This document shows, one piece after another, positions 1 through 5,783 of a DNA stretch of 6,656 nt. This DNA comes from Actinomycetes bacterium (GTDB lineage: Bacteria > Actinomycetota > Coriobacteriia > Anaerosomatales > JAJZPX01). The notes under the pieces were generated by a model. It saw only the letters and a program-made list of their open reading frames with translations, had not been told where the DNA came from and made no database searches. The DNA lies in assembly GCA_021811025.1 (NCBI GenBank), contig JAJZPX010000112.1:1-6656 (forward strand), written 5' to 3'. Made by a program: the position numbers and the translations under genes. How positions within the stretch are numbered: position 1 is the first letter of the stretch; every line of letters starts with the position of its first letter.

Positions 1-243
1 CGCGTCCCCCTCGCGGTCGGCGGCCACGTAGGCCTGCGCGAGCGCGACGCGCACGCCCGCGTCACGCGGTCGCTGGCGGCAGATCTTCTCGAGGTTGGCG
101 ACCGCACGGCCGGCCGGAGAGGTGGTCTGCTTGTAGACCTTCTCGGCCCAGACCGAGTAGGCGAGGTAGAGGAGCAGGACGATGAGGATCCCCCCGACCG
201 TCCAGATGGCGTAGTCGAGCCAGGTGCGTCGTCTGATGTTCAA
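1..243 (-). CDS. N-terminal part of a membrane-anchored protein, possibly TPR-type (partial)
   Basis: Eighty-one codons are visible before the window edge; the C-terminus is missing. The TTG start at 243 is chosen because GGAG (257-254) lies 10 nt upstream, and the frame, although open further upstream, offers no ATG or GTG there before it runs into the cytochrome gene. After a short basic N-terminus (NIRRR) there is one hydrophobic segment at about residues 13-32 (AIWTVGGILIVLLLYLAYSV), then a soluble stretch with helical pattern (AGRAVANLEKICRQRPRDAG, then VRVALAQAYVAADREGDA). That second part resembles the A/B helices of a tetratricopeptide repeat, so it may be a bitopic protein with an outward TPR domain acting as an assembly or scaffold factor for the cytochromes. 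The gene starts 53 nt after the 20-heme gene with no visible terminator between, so co-transcription is likely. The TPR assignment is inference from a short fragment; the membrane anchor is clear. Confidence 0.6.
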   Translation of the reverse strand, partial: MNIRRRTWLDYAIWTVGGILIVLLLYLAYSVWAEKVYKQTTSPAGRAVANLEKICRQRPRDAGVRVALAQAYVAADREGDA

Positions 244-296
244 GGTCTTCTCACTCCGAAGGATCGATCGCCGAGCTGCGCCCGGTTTGGCCTGCG

Positions 297-1916
297 CTAG
301 ATGTTCAAGCTCTTGTGGCACTGTATGCACAGCTGGGCGCCGGTGTAGGGGGCGATCAGCCTGTTCTGGTAGTCGAGGGCCCCGTGGCAGCCGTAGCACA
401 AGCGAACGTCGTGCCCCGATTGCTCGAGCTGCGCCTGAGACCGGCTCGTGGATCCCCCGGTGCCGAATCCTACGTGGCAATCATCGCACGTATAGTACTC
501 GCCCTTCTTCTTCTTGACGACGAAGTGCACGGCGTGCTCCGCGAAGCCCTTGTTCGGGATCGACGTGTAGGGCTGCTGCTTCATCTCGGGATGGCAGCCG
601 ACGCAGTTCTCCGGCTTGAGCTCGGCGCGCTTCACCGTGTCGTGGTGGCACTGCTGGCAGGCTTCGCGGTTCGTGTGGCACACGTTGCAGTCCCGCGCCT
701 TCTCATTGATGGCCTTGGCCACCTTGCCGTGCTGCTCCTGCCAGTCGGCCGGATGGGGCATGGGGGTGTAGTGGCAGGTGGTACACGAGTTCGAGTCGTG
801 GCACGCCCCGCAGGCGCCCTTCTGCTGGAGGAACAGCTGACCGTGCTTGCTCCTCCAGTCCGCCCTCTTGTGGTCGGCCGGCAGGACCCGCTGGCTGAGC
901 TTCCCGCTCGCCAGTCGCTTCCTGCCCTGATGGCATTGGATGCAGAAGTCCGGCTTGTGGCACATCGAGCAGTAGGCGACGTCCTCGCTCGCGCGCGTCT
1001 TGTGGCCTCCCGCGATGAACGCCGCCGTGTGGTTCGAGGGCTTGAGGTCGAACCCCTTGGGGTGGCACTTCGCGCACTGGTCGGTGGCGACGAGCCCGCT
1101 GGCGGCGTGCACGAGGCCGTGGCACTGGTAGCACGTCTCCATCGACGGCCGCTGGACCGTCTCCGCGCCGTGCGGGAACGTCGGATGGCAGACGGTGCAC
1201 TTGTAGTCGCGACGCAGGTGCTCGGCGTGGGCGAAGATGACGGCCCCCTTGTTGAACGCGTCGATGTCCGGGTGGCAGTAGATGCACTGCCCCATCGTCG
1301 TGGGCCCGTCCGGGTAGATCTTCACGGACGGCTTGCTGACCTTGATCGGCGTGATCGGGATGTACGCCTTCGGCATCGGCGGGATCGGCTTGCCGTCCAC
1401 CTTCACGTTCTGCTTCGCGTGGCAGGTGTCGCAGTCCTTCGCCGCGGTGTGGCACATCATGCAGCCGTTCACGCCCGTCGCCCGGGCGGAGTCGGCGTGG
1501 GGACGCCCGGCCCAGCCCTTCTTGTGCGAGGCGGGCCTGAGGTTGAAGGAGCGAGTGTGGCAGGCGGAGCACTCCCGCTTCGCCAGCTCGCCCTGCGGGC
1601 CGTGCTGGATGCCGTGGCAGTTGAAGCACGCCTCCATCGGAGGAGAGTACGTCTTGCCGTTCTGGTGCGGCATCGAGTAGTGGCACGCGGAGCAGGCGAT
1701 CATGAGGTGCATGCCGTGATCGAAGATGAGCCCGGGCTTCATGGCCTGGGCGATACGCAGGTGGCAGGGCGCGCATTGGGCGGACGAGACGTCGGCGGTG
1801 AGGTTGACGGGGCCGCTGGTCTGGCTGTTGCCGGGGAGGGGCGGCTCGTACAGCAGGTACGCGGCGGCCATCACGAGGGCCACCGCCAGCAGAAGGGAAC
1901 CTCTTCGGATTCCCAA
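297..1916 (-). CDS. Membrane-anchored 20-heme c-type cytochrome
   Basis: A 539-residue protein with 20 CxxCH motifs, their first Cys at residues 48, 75, 97, 116, 152, 162, 211, 240, 262, 281, 316, 325, 369, 378, 410, 420, 438, 477, 507 and 530; that is one heme per about 27 residues. The N-terminus (RR, then hydrophobic residues 7-23) lacks a clear AxA cleavage site and is probably an uncleaved anchor, with all hemes outside the cytoplasmic membrane. Hemes 1-6 and 7-12 form a tandem repeat. Hemes 13-16 are two close pairs with H-x3/4-W-x3-H motifs between and after, and hemes 17-20 form a distinct C-terminal part. The TTG start at 1916 is chosen because GGAGAG lies 6 nt upstream and it directly precedes the membrane segment. 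The frame is open to a GTG at 2129, but that codon sits at the predicted transcription start and adds 71 residues without recognisable features. The likely role is long-range electron conduction away from the membrane. No named orthologue is recognised. Confidence 0.95.
   Translation of the reverse strand: MGIRRGSLLLAVALVMAAAYLLYEPPLPGNSQTSGPVNLTADVSSAQCAPCHLRIAQAMKPGLIFDHGMHLMIACSACHYSMPHQNGKTYSPPMEACFNCHGIQHGPQGELAKRECSACHTRSFNLRPASHKKGWAGRPHADSARATGVNGCMMCHTAAKDCDTCHAKQNVKVDGKPIPPMPKAYIPITPIKVSKPSVKIYPDGPTTMGQCIYCHPDIDAFNKGAVIFAHAEHLRRDYKCTVCHPTFPHGAETVQRPSMETCYQCHGLVHAASGLVATDQCAKCHPKGFDLKPSNHTAAFIAGGHKTRASEDVAYCSMCHKPDFCIQCHQGRKRLASGKLSQRVLPADHKRADWRSKHGQLFLQQKGACGACHDSNSCTTCHYTPMPHPADWQEQHGKVAKAINEKARDCNVCHTNREACQQCHHDTVKRAELKPENCVGCHPEMKQQPYTSIPNKGFAEHAVHFVVKKKKGEYYTCDDCHVGFGTGGSTSRSQAQLEQSGHDVRLCYGCHGALDYQNRLIAPYTGAQLCIQCHKSLNI
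930..1775 (-). repeat. Tandem six-heme module (A1, A2) inside the 20-heme gene
   Basis: Protein-level repeat. Copy A1 is residues 48-166 (1775-1419) and copy A2 is residues 211-329 (1286-930). First-Cys spacings are 27/22/19/36/10 in A1 and 29/22/19/35/9 in A2. Shared residues outside the heme motifs include F-x-H-x2-H before heme 2, a PH pair after heme 2, M-E-x-C at heme 3, an H four residues after the heme 3 His (HGIQH, HGLVH), and F-x-L-x-P-x2-H after heme 4. A copy with the same 22/19 spacing is present in the 13-heme gene at 3490-3095. The non-heme histidines are good candidates for distal heme ligands. Confidence 0.88.
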
Positions 1917-2133
1917 AGCCGTCTCTCCAATCAGTACTCGGAGCGTGGCCGGACCCGGCTCGTGAAGGAATCTCGGGAGAGGGTCGCGGCAGGATGACTC
2001 GGCTGTCCGGACGGCCCGGACGGGAGAGGTCGTGCCCGGCGCTTCATGCGTGAGACGGAGCCGGTTCGATCCGCCAACGCGATGCACCTCGCTTACTTGC
2101 CTGCTCCCGCCTTCAGCGGCGCGAAACACTGAG
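1917..2133 (-). other. Long untranslated leader of the 20-heme transcript
   Basis: About 210 nt separate the predicted transcription start (near 2127) from the TTG start. The stretch holds several short GC-rich hairpins, the clearest being GTCCGG/CCGGAC with a 5-nt loop at 2021-2005, extendable by a wobble pair and one C-G pair. I see no match to a known riboswitch core and no convincing small gene. The first bases after the -10 element resemble those of the leader at 5783-5598. Confidence 0.4.
1923..1928 (-). promoter_or_regulatory. Ribosome binding site that sets the TTG start of the 20-heme gene
   Basis: The minus-strand sequence GGAGAG is followed by a 6-nt spacer (ACGGCT) and TTG. This is the best start signal in the 5' part of the frame and overrides the more distant GTG at 2129. 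Confidence 0.75.
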
Positions 2134-2163
2134 AGGATAGGTGGGCGGGAGCGGCGCTGTCAA
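2134..2163 (-). promoter_or_regulatory. Sigma-70-type promoter of the 20-heme unit
   Basis: On the minus strand a perfect -35 box TTGACA (2163-2158) is followed by an 18-nt spacer and the -10 box TATCCT (2139-2134). Transcription should begin near 2127. It lies 41 nt downstream of the terminator that ends the cytochrome b operon, so the 20-heme gene has its own start. The same two hexamers recur at 5812-5784. Confidence 0.72.
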
Positions 2164-2204
2164 CGAAGACGCCGGCTGCGGCGGACCCGTTAGCAGGAGG
2201 AAGA

Positions 2205-2239
2205 GCAAGAAGGCGGCCAACTCAAGGCCGCCTTCTTGC
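2205..2239 (-). terminator. Rho-independent terminator after the 13-heme gene
   Basis: A perfect 14-bp inverted repeat (GCAAGAAGGCGGCC / GGCCGCCTTCTTGC) encloses the 7-nt loop TTGAGTT. On the minus strand it is followed by TCTTCCTCC, a pyrimidine-rich but imperfect T tract. It lies 24 nt past the TAA of the 13-heme gene and separates the two transcription units. Confidence 0.85.
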
Positions 2240-2263
2240 CTCCCGGTCTCGCCTTCTCGACCG

Positions 2264-3631
2264 TTAGAGGAACGAGAAGAACGACTTGATCTTGTTCACC
2301 GTCTGCTGCAGCCAGTTCGCCTGCTCGATCTGCGTCTTCTGGTGGATGAGCTCCTTCGCGCCCGCCGAGAACGATTCCTTCGACCCGGGATGGCACGAGC
2401 CGCAGGTCTTCGACAGGTTCTCCGCGCTCACCATCGAGGCCTTCTGCGCGGACGGCAGGATCAGGTGCTTGGCGTGGCAGTCCCAGCACGCCGGGGCGTC
2501 GGGGGCGCCCTTCTTGTACGCCGCGCCGTGGTAGTAGTCGTTGTAGCTCGCGTACTGCTTGGCGTGGCACGCCTCGCCGCCGCATACCTGCTGCGCCTTC
2601 ACGTGGAACGCGGTCTTCGCGGCGGCGGTGTCTAGGCGCTGGATCTCGTGGCCGCCGTGGCAGCTCGCGCACGTCGCCGCCTCGAATCCCTTCGGGTCGC
2701 CGCCGTTGACCGCCGCGGCGATCAGCTGGCGGTGGATGGAGCCGTCGTACTCGGCGACGTCCTTGCCGTACGGCGCGACCTGCTTGGCGTACGCGGCCAC
2801 CTTGCCCTCGTGGCAGTCACGGCACCCCAGGCCCGCGTTCACCTGCCACAGCTTCGTCTCCGGAGTCCCGTCCGAGTACGTGAAGGCGGCGGCGGTCCAG
2901 CGGAAGTCGACGTGGCAGCTCGTGCACGAGAAACGGGTGTGGGCGGAGTCCTGGACGCCGAGCACCTGGAACGACTGCAGCAGGCCGCCCGCGCCGAGCT
3001 TCTGCAGGTTCTGCTGGCCGTGGCACACCATGCAGTTCTGCTGCGGGTCGAAGGTGTACGGGTCCTTCGGCTTCCAGCTTATTCCGCGCTCCTGGTGACA
3101 CTTGTCGCAGAACGCGCCGTCGTGGCACATCATGCACTGCGTCCGCAGGTTCTTCTCGGCCGGCGCCACGTGTGCCTTCCCCGCCCAGTCGGGCGTGTGG
3201 TTCGGCGCCGAGAGAGCGTTCGCGGTCGGGCGCAGCTGGGCGACCGGAGTGTTGTGGCAGACCTCGCACTCGCCCTTGGCGAGCTTGCCCTGGGGGCCGT
3301 GGCGCATGTTGTGGCACGCCCAGCAGTTCGACATCTTCGGGACGGCCGTCCCCTCCGGGCGGTGCGGGAACGAGGTGTGACACGCGGAGCACTCGTACGT
3401 CATGTGATAGGCGTGGCTGAACTTGATCTCGGCGCCCCTCTTGGCCCGGGCCTCGTCCAGCGCCGCCACGTTCGCATGACACGGGTTGCACTTCGCCTCG
3501 ACGGCAGTCCCCCCGATGTCGATCGTCGCGCCGTACGCCGGGGCAACCCAGGCGAGAGCGACTGCGAGCACGGCGCCAGCAAGCGCCAGGTGCTGCAGCT
3601 TCGCCGACAGCGCTCCCCTTCTCGATGTCAT
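2264..3631 (-). CDS. Secreted 13-heme c-type cytochrome (A+B module hybrid)
   Basis: A 455-residue protein beginning with a Sec signal peptide (basic start, hydrophobic residues 15-30, likely cleavage after AYG at about residue 34). Heme-binding Cys are at 48, 81, 103, 122, 166, 175, 200, 236, 270, 321, 350, 382 and 410. Twelve motifs are CxxCH; the one at 350 is CGGEACH, a CX4CH form. Residues 48-179 match the six-heme module of the 20-heme protein (spacings 33/22/19/44/9), and residues 200-455 match the whole heme region of the 7-heme neighbour. The C-terminus (about 428-455, QANWLQQ then KSFFSFL) is a non-heme amphipathic helix. The ATG at 3631 has AAGGGG 8 nt upstream. The gene lies 39 nt after the 7-heme gene and is last in its operon. 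It probably passes electrons between the 7-heme and 20-heme proteins; this role is inferred from its mixed architecture. Confidence 0.95.
   Translation of the reverse strand: MTSRRGALSAKLQHLALAGAVLAVALAWVAPAYGATIDIGGTAVEAKCNPCHANVAALDEARAKRGAEIKFSHAYHMTYECSACHTSFPHRPEGTAVPKMSNCWACHNMRHGPQGKLAKGECEVCHNTPVAQLRPTANALSAPNHTPDWAGKAHVAPAEKNLRTQCMMCHDGAFCDKCHQERGISWKPKDPYTFDPQQNCMVCHGQQNLQKLGAGGLLQSFQVLGVQDSAHTRFSCTSCHVDFRWTAAAFTYSDGTPETKLWQVNAGLGCRDCHEGKVAAYAKQVAPYGKDVAEYDGSIHRQLIAAAVNGGDPKGFEAATCASCHGGHEIQRLDTAAAKTAFHVKAQQVCGGEACHAKQYASYNDYYHGAAYKKGAPDAPACWDCHAKHLILPSAQKASMVSAENLSKTCGSCHPGSKESFSAGAKELIHQKTQIEQANWLQQTVNKIKSFFSFL
2474..2539 (-). repeat. 66-bp repeat, copy in the 13-heme gene
   Basis: This stretch matches 3935-4000 at 61 of 66 positions by eye. 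All five differences are synonymous, so both copies encode the same 22 residues around DYYHGAAYKKGAP and the following CWDCH heme site. It marks the best conserved core of module B. Confidence 0.85.
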
Positions 3632-3670
3632 GTCCCTAACCCCTTCCCTTCCGGGCCTTCCCGGTTCCCT

Positions 3671-4684
3671 CTAGCCGAACCACGACCGGACCGCATCGGC
3701 AATATTCGACAGCGCGTCCGAAATTCCCGTCTGTGCGTTCCTGATGAAGCTGTAGAGCCAGTTCTCCCGCAGCATCGCCGCCCTGCGATGGATGAGGCCG
3801 GCATAGCTCAGGAACTCGTCGTTCACGTTCGTGTGGCACTTCTTGCCGGCCGTCTCCCCGCCGCAAGTGGCCGCCAGATTCGTCCCGTTCGTCGGGGAAC
3901 GGCGGTCGGACGAAGGCAGGATCTCGTGAGCGCCGTGGCAGTCCCAGCACGCGGGAGCGTCCGGCGCGCCCTTCTTGTACGCGGCGCCGTGGTAGTAGTC
4001 CGCGTAGCTCTGCCACTCCTTCTGGTGGCACCGGCCGCACACCTGCCAGCCGTTGCGGTGGAGGGCCGCCAGGCCGTTCGCGTCGAGCCGCGCGATGTCG
4101 TGGGCGCCGTGGCAGTCGCCGCACAGCGGCTTCTTGTCCGCGTTCGGATCCGTCTGCCCGGGCCGGTTGTTGACGGCGTGGGCTCCCTTCCCGTACGCGT
4201 CGTCCTCCAGGGTGTGGCACGCCCGGCACGCCATCCGCGCGGTCCGCTTCCAGTCCGCGTCGCTGTGCTTGCCGGTGGACGCGAAGTCGAGGTGGCATCC
4301 CGTGCAGAGCACGCCGCTGGGCGTCTTCTTGCTCGGACCGTGAGCCGAGGCGTTGAGCACCGCCTCGGACACGTAGTAGCTCACGTACTCGTCGCCCTTG
4401 ATGCGGATGAGGTTCGGGTCCCCGTGGCACACCATGCACCCGGACTTCCCGAGGGTGGGCATGGTGAAGTCGAGCGCGTACGGCGCGGTGCCCGCGGGCG
4501 CGAGCGACTTCGCCGGCGCTGCCGACCCGGTGGCGGTCCTGTCGGCGGTCGCCGGCTGCGAGAGCATCTGGCTCGTCGACGGCGCGGGTTTCGCCATGCC
4601 CGGCTGCGCGGCCGCGGCCGAACCAGCCGTGAGGAGGGTCAGAAGCAATCCCCCCGTCACGACGAGCGGCAGGCGCCGGTACAT
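3671..4684 (-). CDS. Secreted 7-heme c-type cytochrome (module B)
   Basis: A 337-residue protein with a signal peptide (MYRRLPLVV, hydrophobic core to about residue 20, cleavage near AAA-A at 26). A low-complexity Ala/Pro/Thr/Ser linker follows to about residue 70, which could span cell wall or periplasm. Canonical CxxCH sites start at Cys 83, 127, 153, 188, 216 and 246. A seventh site is CGGETAGKKCH (274-284), a CX8CH arrangement aligned with a plain CGSCH in the 13-heme paralogue. The C-terminal tail (about 285-337, ENWLYSF then AVRSWFG) is heme-free and helical. The ATG at 4684 has AGAGG 7 nt upstream; the frame is open further upstream, but only inside the cytochrome b gene. It begins 19 nt after the cytochrome b stop, so it is probably the first electron acceptor from that protein (inference). 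The family resembles other multiheme c3-like or doubled-CxxCH cytochromes; no named orthologue is recognised. Confidence 0.94.
   Translation of the reverse strand: MYRRLPLVVTGGLLLTLLTAGSAAAAQPGMAKPAPSTSQMLSQPATADRTATGSAAPAKSLAPAGTAPYALDFTMPTLGKSGCMVCHGDPNLIRIKGDEYVSYYVSEAVLNASAHGPSKKTPSGVLCTGCHLDFASTGKHSDADWKRTARMACRACHTLEDDAYGKGAHAVNNRPGQTDPNADKKPLCGDCHGAHDIARLDANGLAALHRNGWQVCGRCHQKEWQSYADYYHGAAYKKGAPDAPACWDCHGAHEILPSSDRRSPTNGTNLAATCGGETAGKKCHTNVNDEFLSYAGLIHRRAAMLRENWLYSFIRNAQTGISDALSNIADAVRSWFG
3935..4000 (-). repeat. 66-bp repeat, copy in the 7-heme gene
   Basis: Partner of 2474-2539, with 61 of 66 identical bases and identical encoded protein. The rest of the two B modules is clearly more diverged. 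Confidence 0.85.
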
Positions 4685-4703
4685 CCAGAAACCTCTTTCC
4701 GGT

Positions 4704-5597
4704 TTAGAGCAGGTCCGACCCCGTCGCGCCGTGCACGTCGTCAGCGAGGGCGTTGGGGGCCGGAATCGGTGTGTGCCCCGGCGAGGCTGCAGGACCAGCC
4801 TTGCCTTGAGCGTGACGCTTGTCAAGGAACCCGAGCCCGAAGAAGTCGAGGAACGCGGCGAAGTCCTCGGACACAGACAAGTACACGTGGATCGTGACGA
4901 GGAGTATGAACAGCCAGTTGATGACGTAGTGCACGATTCGGGCGTACGCGACCGCGAGCGAGGTGCTCCCGATCAGCGGGCCGAGCCACCACCCGACGAT
5001 GAGGTCGCTCATCGTCATGTTTATCACCGGCAGCTTCCAGAACTCGAGAAGCGCGAGCCCGGTGAGCGCCTGCACTATGAGCATCGGCACGAACAGGATG
5101 TAGGTGCTCTTCTGCATGACGTTGTACTTGCCGAGGTGCGGCTTGCTCGGCTTGATGAAGACGTAGTACATGAGCACCTGCGGCATCGTGGTGATGTCGC
5201 GGCGATTGACGACGAACTCGCGGTAGTCGCGCACCCGGGAGCCGTACGCGAACCACAGCCGCCAGATCAGGTTGACCATCACGACCGTCATCGCGAAGTA
5301 GTGCACGCCGCGCATGAACGGCCGGCCACCCGTGAAGAACGGGAAGCGGATGTAGAGGCCCGACAGGACGAGCAGCCCGATGCACACGAGGTGCTGGAAG
5401 TGCAGGAACTTCGGCAGCGCCTTGATCGGAGCGTGGTCGTGCTCCGGCCACTGCCACTTGACGAAGCGCCGGTACGCGCGTCCCGTCAGCACGTTGCCGA
5501 GGAAGTGGACGCCGAGCGCCACCAGCACGATCGGGTACAGCGTGAAGAACACGACGTCGAGCCATACGTTGACCTGCGTGAGAATCAGCGTAGACAC
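4704..5597 (-). CDS. HydC/HyaC-like diheme cytochrome b, probable menaquinol oxidase subunit
   Basis: A 297-residue integral membrane protein with hydrophobic segments at about 13-36, 64-84, 97-118, 165-186 and 219-242, and a hydrophilic Ala/Pro-rich C-terminus. The pattern fits the b-type cytochrome of Ni-Fe hydrogenases and formate dehydrogenases (cytochrome b561-like superfamily). Histidines suited to bind two hemes are H31 (first helix), H66 or H69 (FLHFQHL, second helix), and H223 with H237 (RIVHYV and TIHVYL, last helix). The 14-residue spacing of the last pair equals that of the ligands H186/H200 reported for Wolinella HydC. No hydrogenase or formate dehydrogenase subunit is nearby; multiheme cytochromes follow instead, so it likely moves electrons from menaquinol to the 7-heme protein. 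The GTG start at 5597 is the first in frame, but the purine run AGGGGG abuts it, so the true start could be slightly downstream. It is first in its operon. Confidence 0.9.
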   Translation of the reverse strand: MSTLILTQVNVWLDVVFFTLYPIVLVALGVHFLGNVLTGRAYRRFVKWQWPEHDHAPIKALPKFLHFQHLVCIGLLVLSGLYIRFPFFTGGRPFMRGVHYFAMTVVMVNLIWRLWFAYGSRVRDYREFVVNRRDITTMPQVLMYYVFIKPSKPHLGKYNVMQKSTYILFVPMLIVQALTGLALLEFWKLPVINMTMSDLIVGWWLGPLIGSTSLAVAYARIVHYVINWLFILLVTIHVYLSVSEDFAAFLDFFGLGFLDKRHAQGKAGPAASPGHTPIPAPNALADDVHGATGSDLL

Positions 5598-5783
5598 CCC
5601 CTGTGCGAGAAGACGGCGATGCTCCGCGAGGACGCGGCGGGCTCACCGTGCCGGACTTCCCGATCAGACATGCCGATCGCACCCTACCTTTGCAGCCTGC
5701 GCTCGGCATTTCTTCGACGAAGGAGACTTCCGAAGAGCGTTGCCGGACGCGCTCCGACGGACCTGCGCGAAGCAGACACCTAG
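5598..5783 (-). other. Leader of the cytochrome b operon with a strong hairpin
   Basis: About 180 nt lie between the predicted transcription start (near 5777) and the GTG. The main feature is a hairpin at 5709-5670: ATGCCGA pairs with TCGGCAT (7 bp), then a G/A mismatch, then CGCA pairs with TGCG (4 bp), around a 16-nt loop GGCTGCAAAGGTAGGG. Smaller stems lie nearer the 5' end (CTGC/GCAG and TCTTCG/CGAAGA). I find no T tract next to the main hairpin and no match I recognise to a c-di-GMP, cobalamin or SAM riboswitch core. It may be a regulatory RNA structure or an operator; the function is unknown. Confidence 0.5.

Noticed and set aside
224..517. Small plus-strand open frame across the end of the 20-heme gene
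   Set aside because: Arg/Ser/Gly-rich shadow of the real gene and its downstream spacer, with no supporting start signal.
315..1997. 560-codon open frame on the plus strand
   Set aside because: It lies antisense to the 20-heme gene, is rich in Arg/Val/Ala/Leu with no recognisable domain, and arises from the GC-rich third positions and lack of stop-generating codons on the opposite strand.
1917..2129. 71-residue N-terminal extension of the 20-heme protein from GTG 2129
   Set aside because: The codon sits about at the predicted transcription start, has no ribosome binding site, and the extension shows no domain; TTG 1916 has a good GGAGAG site and leads into the membrane segment.
4685..4825. 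47-residue N-terminal extension of the 7-heme protein
   Set aside because: It would overlap the cytochrome b gene and precede a normal signal peptide; the ATG at 4684 has AGAGG at 7 nt.
2648..4897. 749-codon open frame on the plus strand
   Set aside because: It is antisense to two cytochromes and the end of cytochrome b, has the same biased composition, and crosses real gene boundaries and ribosome binding sites.
5598..5783. Cyclic-di-GMP (GEMM) riboswitch in the cytochrome b leader
   Set aside because: Expected from other multiheme systems, but the conserved GACGCAAAGCC-type core and tetraloop/receptor are not seen. A covariance scan would be decisive.
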